From assembly GCA_031555505.1 (NCBI GenBank), contig JAVBUH010000014.1, positions 1-64,000 of the forward strand: a stretch of DNA of 64,000 bases, written 5' to 3'. This document shows positions 43,470 to 52,594 of this stretch, one piece after another (position 1 is the stretch's first letter; each line of letters opens with the position of its first letter). Made by a program: the position numbers and the translations under genes. This DNA is from JAJDIA01 sp031555505. GTDB lineage: Bacteria > Bacteroidota > Bacteroidia > Bacteroidales > Tannerellaceae. Below the pieces are notes generated by a model. The model did not search any database. It saw nothing but the letters and a program-made list of their open reading frames with translations, and was not told where the DNA came from.

Positions 43470-44606
43470 ATGAAAAAGCGAGATAATCCATTTCTTGTCA
43501 GGGGATATGTATCCGAGGAACTCTTTTGCGACCGGGAAAAGGAGTTGGCTGAATTGTACCGGGCAGTCACGAATGGGGTAGACATTACCCTGTTGTCTCC
43601 ACGGCGAATGGGTAAAACGGGCTTGATCTTTCGTTTTTTTGATGCCTTGAGCCGGGAGGCTGCTATCCAATCCTTGTATGTGGATATCTATTCGGCTCGT
43701 TCGCTGAACGACTTCATTAAATTACTGGCAGAGGCTATCCTGCTTAAATTCCCGGAAAAAACGAGTGTAGGACGGCGGTTCCTCGACATCATAAAGGGCT
43801 TTCGTCCCTTGATCAGCTATGATCCGATTTCGGGTGAGCCTCAAATCCAGATAGCCTACCAATCCACCCAGGAAAAGGAGTATACACTGCAGGGGTTGTT
43901 CCGGTTTCTGGACGAACAGCCCTTTCAAACGGTTCTCGCTTTAGACGAGTTCCAACAGATCACTGATTTTCCCGAAGAGAATACGGAAGCATTGCTTCGC
44001 ACCTACATTCAAGGCTTGAAGAAGGTCCGTTTTATTTTTTGCGGCAGCAAGAAGGCGCTGATGGCAGATCTGTTTTCCAATGCCAAACGTCCGTTTTTTG
44101 CCAGTACACAATACCTGGAGTTGGATAAGATAGGCGCTGATGTTTACCATGATTTTATCCGGTTACATTTTGAAAGGAATGGGGTAAATATCGCCGGTGA
44201 GGCTATCTCTTTTATATTGCAATGGACCAAACGGCATACATTCTTTACACAAAGCCTCTGCAACCTCCTTTTCTCTACTGCCGAAAACAGCCTTACGGTA
44301 GACGACGTCAAAAAAGGCTGTGTCGATATCTTGAAACGGAATGAGGTGGTCTTTTACCAGTACCGGCAACTGTTGACTCCGGCACAGTGGAATTTCCTGA
44401 TCGCCGTGGCCAAAGAAGGCGAAGTAAGCCAGCTTACTGCCAAGCGGTTTATCACCCTCTATGGTATCGGTACTCCCTCTGATGCCCGCCGGCTCAGTAA
44501 GACCCTCCTCGAGAAAGAGCTTTTATTGGAAACCAACACCAGAGCAGGCTCCGTGTATCAGGTGTATGATGTATTCCTGTCTCACTGGTTGGAGCGGGAG
44601 TATTAA
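43470..44606 (+). CDS. AAA-type ATPase of the archaeal-ATPase (PF01637-like) group
   Basis: 378 residues. Walker A SPRRMGKTG is at about 43-51, Walker B VLALDEFQQI near 147-156, and CGSKKAL acts as sensor-like motif near 190. The C-terminal third (from about 285, LTPAQWNFLIAVAKEGEVSQLTAKRF and on) looks like a winged helix. These stand-alone ATPases are common in mobile and defence-associated regions and their targets are unknown. It precedes fic by 48 bp in the same direction; an operator-like repeat lies in the promoter. Confidence 0.78.
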   Translation: MKKRDNPFLVRGYVSEELFCDREKELAELYRAVTNGVDITLLSPRRMGKTGLIFRFFDALSREAAIQSLYVDIYSARSLNDFIKLLAEAILLKFPEKTSVGRRFLDIIKGFRPLISYDPISGEPQIQIAYQSTQEKEYTLQGLFRFLDEQPFQTVLALDEFQQITDFPEENTEALLRTYIQGLKKVRFIFCGSKKALMADLFSNAKRPFFASTQYLELDKIGADVYHDFIRLHFERNGVNIAGEAISFILQWTKRHTFFTQSLCNLLFSTAENSLTVDDVKKGCVDILKRNEVVFYQYRQLLTPAQWNFLIAVAKEGEVSQLTAKRFITLYGIGTPSDARRLSKTLLEKELLLETNTRAGSVYQVYDVFLSHWLEREY

Positions 44607-44654
44607 AAATCTCAAAAACGTGGAAATAATGCGTTTTGAAAATCTGAAAAAACA

Positions 44655-45728
44655 ATGAGTGATTTTGAAGAATACATCAGACAAGGCGAACCTGAAAAAA
44701 AAGAAAAAGGGTATGCCTGGCAAACAGCGATTGGCCTGCAGGATGTGGATGGTTTGAAGCCTTCTTCCTATCTTATCGAAACTGCCCGGCAACATATTGA
44801 GGGCGAGATTGCGATGGAGGAGGTCAAATACCGTATTGACAGTTACTACAAGGCGAAACCCGTTGGCGATGAAAGCAACCGGACAGAGGAAGCAGACAAA
44901 GTTTCTGCCCGGATTGCAGAGATTTTGTCGGAAAGGACATTTACGTTTTCTCCGGCTGAATATCTTACTATTCATGGGCGGCTTTTTGAAGGGATCTATC
45001 CCTTTGCAGGGACAATCCGCGACTACAATATCAGCAAAGCCGAATGGGTGCTAAACGGTGAAACGGTTTATTATGCAAGTGCCGGCAGTATTCGGGCTAC
45101 GCTCAATTATGATTTTGAACAAGAACGGCAATTTAGTTACCGGGGGCTTAGCTTGTTTCAAACAGTTCAACATCTCACAGGCTTTGTGTCGGGGGTATGG
45201 CAAATCCACGCCTTTGGCGAGGGCAATACACGGACAACCGCAGTGTTTACCATCAACTATTTGCGGACTTTTGGTTTTGATATAAATAATACGCTGTTTG
45301 CCCAGCATGCATGGTACTTTCGTAATGCGCTTGTGCGGGCCAATTATACTGATTTTAAAAACAATATCCACGCTACCAACGAATATTTGGAACGCTTCTT
45401 CAGCAATTTGCTGCTTGGAGAGCATCATACGCTTAGAAACCGGGATTTATTGGTAACTAAAGAACCTGAAGAGACTGTTCAAAGTGCAAAAGAACCGGAC
45501 AATGATGTTTCAAAGAGCAAAATTTGCACATTGGACTGCACGTTGGAGGAGCATTTTGTGTTGGAATTCCTGCGGGCCAATCCGAAAGCAACGCAGAAAG
45601 AAATAGCGCTTCATATTCGGAAGTCGGAAAGAACAGTCAAAAGCATTACAAGTAACCTGCAACAAAAAAAACTGCTTGAACGCCAGCATGGCAAGCGCAA
45701 CGGCTTTTGGGTGGTGAAGGAGGCATGA
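44655..45728 (+). CDS. Fic-domain AMPylase-like protein with VbhA-like N-terminus and winged helix
   Basis: 357 residues. The active site HAFGEGNTRTT begins at about H185 and matches HxFxxGNxR, though the following residue that is often Arg is Thr. A helix near residues 44-70 (ARQHIEGEIAMEEVKYRIDSYY) resembles the VbhA-type antitoxin domain found fused to Fic proteins. The C-terminal 70 residues (FVLEFLRANPKATQKEIALHI and on) form a winged helix, suggesting DNA binding. Fic enzymes usually attach AMP to a target protein. Likely a self-contained toxin-antitoxin or regulatory protein, cotranscribed with the ATPase. Confidence 0.85.
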   Translation: MSDFEEYIRQGEPEKKEKGYAWQTAIGLQDVDGLKPSSYLIETARQHIEGEIAMEEVKYRIDSYYKAKPVGDESNRTEEADKVSARIAEILSERTFTFSPAEYLTIHGRLFEGIYPFAGTIRDYNISKAEWVLNGETVYYASAGSIRATLNYDFEQERQFSYRGLSLFQTVQHLTGFVSGVWQIHAFGEGNTRTTAVFTINYLRTFGFDINNTLFAQHAWYFRNALVRANYTDFKNNIHATNEYLERFFSNLLLGEHHTLRNRDLLVTKEPEETVQSAKEPDNDVSKSKICTLDCTLEEHFVLEFLRANPKATQKEIALHIRKSERTVKSITSNLQQKKLLERQHGKRNGFWVVKEA

Positions 45729-45742
45729 ACATACAAAATTTA

Positions 45743-46108
45743 TCAGAGACCCAGCAGTGTTGCCGGGGGGATGTTGAGCACTTCACAAATGAGCCGGGCT
45801 ATTTTCAGGCTTGGCTCCGAACGGCCTGCCAGGTAATCGCTCACGCGGGATTGGCTGACACCGATTTCGCGGGCAAATTCTTTCTTGGTTATTCCTTTTT
45901 CTTCGATAGAGACTTCCAGTAGTTCGGCAACGCTCAGCTTGGCGATAGGGTAATGCTCCTGCTCATACTCGATAACGATATCAGACATCAATGTTAATTC
46001 AACAGCCTGCTTGTCTGTAGGCGGTGTGTGCTCATCCACAAGCGGAAGAAGCGCTTCTATCCGCTCCAAAGCAAACGCATATTGTTGGTTGGTAATACTC
46101 TTCTTCAT
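45743..46108 (-). CDS. higA: HigA-type antitoxin (XRE helix-turn-helix)
   Basis: 121 residues from the ATG at 46108 (MKKSITNQQ). The C-terminal part, about 62-115, is a helix-turn-helix: GITKKEFAREIGVSQSRVSDYLAGRSEPSL. The N-terminal half is acidic and helical and probably binds the toxin. It follows higB with a gap of 10 bp in the toxin-first order characteristic of HigBA. Convergent with fic, 14 bp apart. Likely represses its own promoter. Confidence 0.85.
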   Translation of the reverse strand: MKKSITNQQYAFALERIEALLPLVDEHTPPTDKQAVELTLMSDIVIEYEQEHYPIAKLSVAELLEVSIEEKGITKKEFAREIGVSQSRVSDYLAGRSEPSLKIARLICEVLNIPPATLLGL

Positions 46109-46118
46109 CACATTCTGT

Positions 46119-46418
46119 TTAAATAGTGGCACAATTAATTTTATCGTACTCGGTATGTGTACCTATAAATCGTATGAACGCATATCCGATTGTAAATTTG
46201 ATAACAACCACCAGCCGGTAGTTGTTGCCTTTTATATTGAACACATAATGTTGGTTTCCCACATAATCCACAGCGGGGAAATCTTTTTTTATGTCAGTTA
46301 CATTTTTCCATTCTGCATAGCTTGTAATGCTGTACCAGCGTTCTAATGCCATGCGCGCATCTTCGCGTCCGGCCGTTTCATAGAAGTCTTTTAGTTTCTT
46401 ATGCGAGACAACTCTCAT
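46119..46418 (-). CDS. higB: HigB-type toxin (RelE-like mRNA interferase)
   Basis: 99 residues from the ATG at 46418 (MRVVSHKKLKDFYETAG); the longer frame would start upstream of the promoter box. Family signs are the helix ARMALERWYSI, the region DYVGNQHYVFNIKGNNYRLVVVI and the terminal RFIGTHTEYDKI with basic and His residues. HigB toxins cut mRNA on the ribosome. Paired with higA directly downstream. Confidence 0.86.
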   Translation of the reverse strand: MRVVSHKKLKDFYETAGREDARMALERWYSITSYAEWKNVTDIKKDFPAVDYVGNQHYVFNIKGNNYRLVVVIKFTIGYAFIRFIGTHTEYDKINCATI

Positions 46419-46434
46419 ATACTTGTATTTGTAG

Positions 46435-46442
46435 CAAAGGTA
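46435..46442 (-). promoter_or_regulatory. -7 box of higBA
   Basis: Minus-strand TACCTTTG, 17 bp before the higB start. Confidence 0.5.
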
Positions 46443-46569
46443 GTACACAATTACGAAATACAAAATATATCCATTGGTTATTTTTGTAATATGGAATGAA
46501 TCACACTTTCTGCACGAAATAATGGCAGATGTAGTGTTTATATCCGGAAAGGATGCCGTTTATGCGCCC

Positions 46570-46600
46570 AAAAAAGAAGGCGCCTTGGAAAGACGCCTTC
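46570..46600 (-). terminator. Terminator after the 430-aa fimbrial gene
   Basis: On the minus strand GAAGGCG (46594-46600) pairs with CGCCTTC (46576-46582) and is followed by TTTTTT. It differs from the two terminators of the full-length paralogues. Confidence 0.75.
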
Positions 46601-46677
46601 GGGTGAATCGAAAACAGATTCGGGAAATCCTCAATTTTTGCTTCGACTCTATTTTTTTGTAGGGCTTCGGCACTGTG

Positions 46678-47970
46678 TTAGTTGGGTAGGATAAACTCAT
46701 AGGTGCCGTCGGCACGATAGGTTATCTCGCCGCCGTTTGCTTCTACGATGATGCGGTCGATACCAGCGATGGTGATGTTGTAGGTGTATTGATGGTTGCG
46801 CAGTACGGAATAGTCGTCGGCGCCATTAATATAACCCAGGTGGATGTAATAGGTGACATCGGCCTTTACCGGTTGCAGGGTGCTTTCTTCTTCGGCAGGA
46901 CTGCCGTTTTCTTCCGGACTACTTGTTTTTGTTACAGGGTCGCCTTCTGCTGTATCATTATTCCCTTCGCCCAGACTGCCATCTTGTGCAGGGGTGCTCT
47001 CTTTTTTCTTCATAGCGTATCCCACAAATGCGCCTTTGAGCACTACGTATGTACCGGCGGTAGGGTAGTACGCGGGGTTTTCGCGTGTGTCGGCTTCTTC
47101 ATACGATTCTTTTTCGAATCCCAAGGCGGCAATGGATTGATGGGCCTGTTGCCGGTTTTCGAGGAGGAAGAAGTTGAAATCGTTGCTTGTTACATTTGGG
47201 GTTACTACATTGAAGGGGGTTACACCGGAAGGAGTGCCTACCGTGGCTTGTTTGTGCAGATAGACGGCCGTCGGCGCCTGGTGTACTTCCCAGGAGGTAA
47301 GTTGGAAGGTGGTGGCTCTGGATCCTTCAGACTTATCGACATCAATATGGAACGATACCAAAGACGCTACCCGTACCAATTGAATGGCGCCGGGGGTAGA
47401 TGCATCTATCGCGCCAGTGGTGGTGATAAGGCAGGAGCCGTCGCCGGTCAGACCGTCGCCATTGGTGATGGTTGGCGCATAGAAACCGGTCATCAGCGCG
47501 GGGGCATCCCCTGTTACCTGTGTGGCGGTGAGCACGGCCGATTGGGATTTCCAACTGTCCAGCGTATTATTGCTGGATTTGGCAAACTCGTCGATAACCT
47601 GTTTCATGGTTTTGCTATTGAATTTCAGGCTGTTGGTCGTTATGTTGGCTACGGCATAGATATAGTTGGTGCCCGAGAGCATGGTTGCTTGTACCTTGGA
47701 TCCCGATTTGGCCAGCGTGTCACTGCCGAAATACTGGGCGGTGGATAATTTCCCGCTGGTGTTGAATGCCAACACATAGAGGTCGTTGACGGATGATACT
47801 TCGGCCGCTTTTGTAATGGCTTTACTATCCGAAGTCCGGAACGACAGGGTGGCTGTCACCGGAATACCGTCTGTCACTTCTGGGTTAATACCTGACCGGA
47901 AATCTTCTCCTGAGCACGAAGCGAGCAACAGGCATCCGGTGAGTAAGCAGAGTAAATTGAATCGTTTCAT
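46678..47970 (-). CDS. Shortened tip-type fimbrial lipoprotein (430 aa)
   Basis: Lipoprotein with Cys at 19 (LLLASC). Residues 1-420 align end to end with the N-terminal half of the 922- and 917-residue proteins at 48168 and 54072; it then stops after YRADGTYEFILPN, just where the others pass into their C-terminal adhesin-like part. A Lys-Ala site for processing is at 54/55 (AITKA). Between about 321 and 369 an acidic Ser/Glu/Gly-rich insert replaces a short loop. It could be a functional two-domain pilin or a product of deletion; the intact frame and own terminator favour a working gene. No clear promoter was found between it and the terminator at 48087. Confidence 0.75.
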   Translation of the reverse strand: MKRFNLLCLLTGCLLLASCSGEDFRSGINPEVTDGIPVTATLSFRTSDSKAITKAAEVSSVNDLYVLAFNTSGKLSTAQYFGSDTLAKSGSKVQATMLSGTNYIYAVANITTNSLKFNSKTMKQVIDEFAKSSNNTLDSWKSQSAVLTATQVTGDAPALMTGFYAPTITNGDGLTGDGSCLITTTGAIDASTPGAIQLVRVASLVSFHIDVDKSEGSRATTFQLTSWEVHQAPTAVYLHKQATVGTPSGVTPFNVVTPNVTSNDFNFFLLENRQQAHQSIAALGFEKESYEEADTRENPAYYPTAGTYVVLKGAFVGYAMKKKESTPAQDGSLGEGNNDTAEGDPVTKTSSPEENGSPAEEESTLQPVKADVTYYIHLGYINGADDYSVLRNHQYTYNITIAGIDRIIVEANGGEITYRADGTYEFILPN

Positions 47971-48086
47971 ATCAATTAATTACTGGCTTTTTTGTGAGGA
48001 TAGGGTGTGTTAATCGGCCTATAGAACAAACAAGATGGGTAAATGTTCGCAGCTGGTTGTAAAAAAAAGGTTTCGGGCGCGGGAAT

Positions 48087-48120
48087 AAAAAGACTCCTGC
48101 CCGGATGGGGCAGGAGTCTT
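48087..48120 (-). terminator. Terminator of fimbrial cassette 2
   Basis: AAGACTCCTGCCCC/GGGCAGGAGTCTT with a short loop then TTTTA on the minus strand. Nearly identical to the terminator at 53994, confirming that the duplication included it. Confidence 0.88.
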
Positions 48121-48167
48121 ATCAAAGTAGTTTAGAAAAAATCCCTCAACTTTTGCTTGCTATTCGT

Positions 48168-50936
48168 TTATTCTACGTCTTGTACACAGCGGATACTGTG
48201 TTTATTGTTTGTTGCACCGAGTGTCATATAATCACCATCACAATAGGTGAATCCCATACGCTCTTCTTTCGCCGGATTCTTTGACTTTGCTTTATTGGTT
48301 TCATAATCCCAGAAGGAGAAGTAGGTAGAACAATAGATATCTACTTTATCTCCTGTGAGTCCACCGGCAGTAGTGATCAAAATCATTTCGCGCTGGTTAG
48401 GTGCACGCCAGCCTTCACCGAATTTTTTCTTACACGGGTCATTGTTACTGTGGATCAGGGCAGCTGTTTCGCTCCAGTTCTTACCTTGGTCGAAGTTGCT
48501 ACCACCAGCCTTGATCAGATTTTTAGCGACACGTATCTTTTTGTAAAGCTTGTTATTTTCGCTGTACTCATTGTGTTTGAGTAATTCGCCCTGTACCGGC
48601 GATTGGCGCAGAGAGATGGCAGTCAGACGATCTTTCAGGTCAAGCACAATGAAATTATCCTTTGTATTATCTGTCTTTTCAGCAATCTGAATGGAAGTAC
48701 CCTTGCCGAGGTTACGGGCACAACGTACATGGTATTTTTCGTATCCAAGATAACCGTATTCGTCCAGATTCATACTAGTGGCATTTCCTTCTTCGGCCCA
48801 GTAGAGGTTGCCTCCTGAAGTGGCGAAGTGATAGAATTCCCAAACATTATTCATGCGGAAGTCTCTCGGATATAGACGGGCTTCATCAGGAAGGGCATCA
48901 GTTCCTGTCCACAGATACTGATACTGGTTTACAGCGGGAAGATACCATTTGATTTCGTTTTCGGTGATCTGTCCGTCGCCGTTTTCGTCACGGTTACGGC
49001 TCATACAAGCGGCATACGCTTTGGCATAGTCAAGTTGTGACAGGCTGATATCGCTATCTTTCCACGTATAAACACCGCCCTTTTTCAATTCAGCTTTCAT
49101 ATTGGCTAAACCATTCCATTTGTCTTTGCCTCTGTCGTCTTTTGACAGACCGTAGGCCAATCCGGATTTGGCTTTACCTTCGTATGTTTTGTTGTCATAA
49201 CTGGCTGGGAGGTTTTCATTCACCCATTCGATACCGAATGTCTGCGCACCGGCTACCGAACTATTAGCCAGATTGTAAATAGAAGTGATTGGTTTCTGCT
49301 GGATCACGTACTTGGATGTGGAAACACTACTACTGCCAGATTGGCTGCGTGTAATGGCGATCATCATCTTACGCGATTTGCTTTCTCCGTTCACAGGGTC
49401 GTAGTTCACGAAACTGGCGAGTGACTCATTTTCGTAATAGTTTTCGGCTATGTAAGCATAAAGCGTCACATCCCGACCACTGAAATCACCCTCTTTAAAG
49501 GCTTCAGCCAGTTCCTGGATAGTCATTAAACCGGGAGATCTGGGGCTGAATGACGGGCCGAATTCCATTGCGTCGGCTACGTCTTTTTCCATAAACAATA
49601 CCCAATCGGTGTCTTGGTTGTCGGCTTTCAACGTACTGATATCCTGATATTGGAAACCTGTCTTTACCGTCTGGATACCGCTGATAAATTCGTCTACCAT
49701 GGTACCAGCCGGGAAATAAAGAGTGGTCACACCGTAGTGAGCATCGGTTTGGATCACCTTTGCATCAGCAAATCTGATCACACCGTCGGCGCGATGGGTT
49801 TCCGGATCTTTGTCGTAGGCTTCAACCACAATTTTGTCAATACCTGTAATTTTGATATTATAGGTGTATTTGTGGTTACGGCGTACGGAATAGTCATCAA
49901 CGTTTGTGATATAACCTAAGTGGATAAAGTATGTCACATCGGCATCTACATTATCCATTGGGCGATTGCCCAGTTCGTCTTCTTTAAACGGATTTTGGGC
50001 TTGCCCTACATAATGTCCTTTGAGTACGATAAAAGTACCCTTAGTAGGGGCATTTTCAGGATTCTCACGCCAGTCGGCTTCTTCATACGATTCGTCATCA
50101 TACGATTCGTCATATGGATTGTTGCTTCCCTGAAGGTTTTCCAGCAAAGTAAATTGGAATTTATTAGCTGTGACACCCATCCCGCTTACATCGAAGAAGC
50201 CATTGTCTTTGGATGTTTCATCTGCCTGCTTGTACAGGTAGACCGACTGGGGTGCATTACGTAATTCCCAGGAAGTGGGTGTAAACGTACCATTACCGGC
50301 GGAGGTGATATTGAACGTGAATTCGGATAATACTCTTACCAGTTGGATGGCACCCAGAGTTAATGCCTGACCGTCTGGGCTGATTGTATATGCACCGTCT
50401 CCGGTCAATGCATCTCCATCAGGTGCAGAGGCTGTGAAAAAACCAGCCATCAGGTAGTTACCCCCTGACCAGGTATAGTCGTTGGTTACCATGGATGCTG
50501 AAAAAGATTTCCAAGCATCCAGTGTATTATTTGTTAATTTAGTGAACTCGTCGATTTTGCTTTTCAACGTATTTCCTGTTGCTGAAAAATTGTTACCTGT
50601 CACATTGGCCGCAGCGTAAATGTAGTTTGTCCCGGACAACATCGTTACTTTGACCTTGCCTGCCGATTTTGACAGTGTATCATTGCCAAAATACTGGGCA
50701 GTAGACAATTTACCATCACTATTGAATACCAACACGTAGAGGTCGTTTACGCGTTTGGATTCTTCATCTGTTGCCTTTGTGACCTGAGTTAGATCAGAGC
50801 TCTGGAACGATAGCGTGGCTGTAACCGGCATCCCTTCAATAACCTTTGGGTTAGTGTCCGACCGGAAATCTTCCTCTGCGCACGAAGCAAGCAGCAGGCA
50901 TCCGGTGAGTAGGCTAATTATATTTAATCGTTTCAT
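48168..50936 (-). CDS. Large tip-type fimbrial lipoprotein, cassette 2 (922 aa)
   Basis: Lipobox at C19, predicted processing at K54/A55. Residues about 35-380 look like two FimA/Mfa-type pilin domains (VNDLYVLVFNSDGKLS; DYSVRRNHKYTYNIKITG). The C-terminal 500 residues differ from pilins and include a calcium-type EF-hand loop at D650-E661 (DENGDGQITENE) and a final domain from about 830 (GEGWRAPNQREMILITT ... RCVQDVE) similar to FISUMP or lectin-like secreted domains. The group probably equals the DUF4906-containing fimbrial proteins. I infer a tip adhesin, as it is the last gene of the cassette. Confidence 0.82.
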   Translation of the reverse strand: MKRLNIISLLTGCLLLASCAEEDFRSDTNPKVIEGMPVTATLSFQSSDLTQVTKATDEESKRVNDLYVLVFNSDGKLSTAQYFGNDTLSKSAGKVKVTMLSGTNYIYAAANVTGNNFSATGNTLKSKIDEFTKLTNNTLDAWKSFSASMVTNDYTWSGGNYLMAGFFTASAPDGDALTGDGAYTISPDGQALTLGAIQLVRVLSEFTFNITSAGNGTFTPTSWELRNAPQSVYLYKQADETSKDNGFFDVSGMGVTANKFQFTLLENLQGSNNPYDESYDDESYEEADWRENPENAPTKGTFIVLKGHYVGQAQNPFKEDELGNRPMDNVDADVTYFIHLGYITNVDDYSVRRNHKYTYNIKITGIDKIVVEAYDKDPETHRADGVIRFADAKVIQTDAHYGVTTLYFPAGTMVDEFISGIQTVKTGFQYQDISTLKADNQDTDWVLFMEKDVADAMEFGPSFSPRSPGLMTIQELAEAFKEGDFSGRDVTLYAYIAENYYENESLASFVNYDPVNGESKSRKMMIAITRSQSGSSSVSTSKYVIQQKPITSIYNLANSSVAGAQTFGIEWVNENLPASYDNKTYEGKAKSGLAYGLSKDDRGKDKWNGLANMKAELKKGGVYTWKDSDISLSQLDYAKAYAACMSRNRDENGDGQITENEIKWYLPAVNQYQYLWTGTDALPDEARLYPRDFRMNNVWEFYHFATSGGNLYWAEEGNATSMNLDEYGYLGYEKYHVRCARNLGKGTSIQIAEKTDNTKDNFIVLDLKDRLTAISLRQSPVQGELLKHNEYSENNKLYKKIRVAKNLIKAGGSNFDQGKNWSETAALIHSNNDPCKKKFGEGWRAPNQREMILITTAGGLTGDKVDIYCSTYFSFWDYETNKAKSKNPAKEERMGFTYCDGDYMTLGATNNKHSIRCVQDVE

Positions 50937-50957
50937 ATTACGAGTGTTTTGTTATTG

Positions 50958-52535
50958 TTATTTAAAATCGGGGATGTTCTTAGAGATATTTGCCCAGTTA
51001 ACGACATTGTAATCAAGAGTAGGTGTCTTGATCAGGTCTACGAAAGAGATATTAGCTCTATACAGGTTGCCATGGATCAGGCCGTCAGTACAGATTTGCT
51101 TACCTCCTTCTTCTTTATATTTCGGGTTAATCACTAACTCAAATGTTTTTTTGAATGAGTCCACACTTTCATCTACAACAAAAGGATCTTCAACTGGCTT
51201 CTTAGTGGGGTCAATGTTTGCACTCATTCTTACAACGACAAATCTGTCTAATTCACTGCTACTCCATCCACTAAGCTGCTGCCCATAGGTTTTTTTGTCT
51301 GCAGGATTGCCAGCAATCCATATAGCAAATGCAGTTCCTGCGTTATACCGGGTTCTTGTTACGGATGTACCTTTAAGAAGCTCAGAATCAAAACTGATCT
51401 TCAAAACCTCATCATCCGTATCCCTGTATAATTTTTTTTCATAGGTATAGAACGTTGTTCTGAATGTTTTTGTAATGATTGAATCAATATCATCAACCCA
51501 TGTTCCTTTTAGTAATGGTAAAGGATTAACCTCTTCAAGGATTACAGGGGTTTGTGTTTGGATATTATTCACTGTGATTGTGTTTATTTTGAGTGCCCAT
51601 TGTATGGAGGTAGATAAAGAGTCTACTACTACGTTTTTAACTTCAGCTACTGCTACTCCACTATTCGTATGGTTACAATATTCTATTTTGTCAGTAAAAG
51701 GGTTATAGAATGGAAGACCAAAAACATCATGACTGCTGTGGTTTTCTCCCGCTTGGTTATGACTTGCTTTACAATTGAGAAATTCGTAAGTATAAAGATT
51801 CCCATCAATTGGTATTTCATATTTAGCCCAACTGCTTTGGGCATTTTGAAGATTTTTACCTACATAATCAAATACTCCTGTTCCATGAACAAAATCTATT
51901 CCACCAGGAAGGTTTTCTTTAGGCAGTTGTATATCGATCACTAAATCAACTCTCGCTGCCAACTGTGTCATCGGCACAACAATCTTTGTTGTGTTATAAT
52001 TTTCGGGAGTCAGCTTCATGTCTTTGTAACCGGACTTAACAAGATTTTCCGGGTTGAAGGATGTGTTGAATGTGGTGGTTTCAATCGCATCTTCGTATTG
52101 CTTATAAGTTTTAAAGGTACTGAAATCTACCTCAGAGTTGGCAATAGCCAAGATGCGCACATCGCCAGTTTTTGCTTTAACTCCAGAGATGGAATAAGCA
52201 GCCTTACCTTCGTAGGTGGTAGAAGCCAACTCTGCACCGGTTGCCAGTTTGTATCCCAGTGTATCCCCCACTACAGCTACGCCTTCAACATAATTGACGC
52301 GGAAAATAGCGATTACTACATGATTCACATTTATTTCCTTGGTGGTGGCATACTTGTAGTTGGTGGCAATGTCCTCATCATACGCCTTGGTAGCGATGAT
52401 GTCGCCCATGTTCAGAGTGAGGTTCAGTGTTGTGTCATCCCCTTTCGGAGTAGGCTGATCAATTATATCTTCAGCCACGCAGGAGAATAGAAATCCTGCA
52501 ACCGATGCTATTAAGAATATATTTTTTAGTTTCAT
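50958..52535 (-). CDS. FimA-type fimbrial subunit, cassette 2 (525 aa)
   Basis: Lipoprotein with Cys at 19 (LFSC) and processing motif T-K50-A51. The body shows the two-domain fimbrillin pattern: EINVNHVVIAIFRV, KTGDVRILAIANS, PMTQLAARVDLVIDI and, at the end, GLIHGNLYRANISF ... YNVVNWANISKNIPDFK. It aligns over the whole length with the 535-residue protein at 56851 but is clearly more AT-rich in its middle. It lies 21 bp before the tip gene and 59 bp after the 382-residue pilin. Likely a linker or accessory subunit. Confidence 0.8.
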   Translation of the reverse strand: MKLKNIFLIASVAGFLFSCVAEDIIDQPTPKGDDTTLNLTLNMGDIIATKAYDEDIATNYKYATTKEINVNHVVIAIFRVNYVEGVAVVGDTLGYKLATGAELASTTYEGKAAYSISGVKAKTGDVRILAIANSEVDFSTFKTYKQYEDAIETTTFNTSFNPENLVKSGYKDMKLTPENYNTTKIVVPMTQLAARVDLVIDIQLPKENLPGGIDFVHGTGVFDYVGKNLQNAQSSWAKYEIPIDGNLYTYEFLNCKASHNQAGENHSSHDVFGLPFYNPFTDKIEYCNHTNSGVAVAEVKNVVVDSLSTSIQWALKINTITVNNIQTQTPVILEEVNPLPLLKGTWVDDIDSIITKTFRTTFYTYEKKLYRDTDDEVLKISFDSELLKGTSVTRTRYNAGTAFAIWIAGNPADKKTYGQQLSGWSSSELDRFVVVRMSANIDPTKKPVEDPFVVDESVDSFKKTFELVINPKYKEEGGKQICTDGLIHGNLYRANISFVDLIKTPTLDYNVVNWANISKNIPDFK

Positions 52536-52594
52536 AACGAATGATTTTTTGTCTTGAATATCTTGTTTTTCATTTTACTCTTTTATCTCTACCA

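Noticed and set aside
46474..46662. 62-codon plus-strand frame between higB and the 430-aa gene
   Set aside because: It runs through the minus-strand terminator at 46570-46600 and has no ribosome site or family features.
46789..47748. 319-codon plus-strand frame
   Set aside because: Antisense shadow of the 430-residue fimbrial gene; low-complexity product without motifs.
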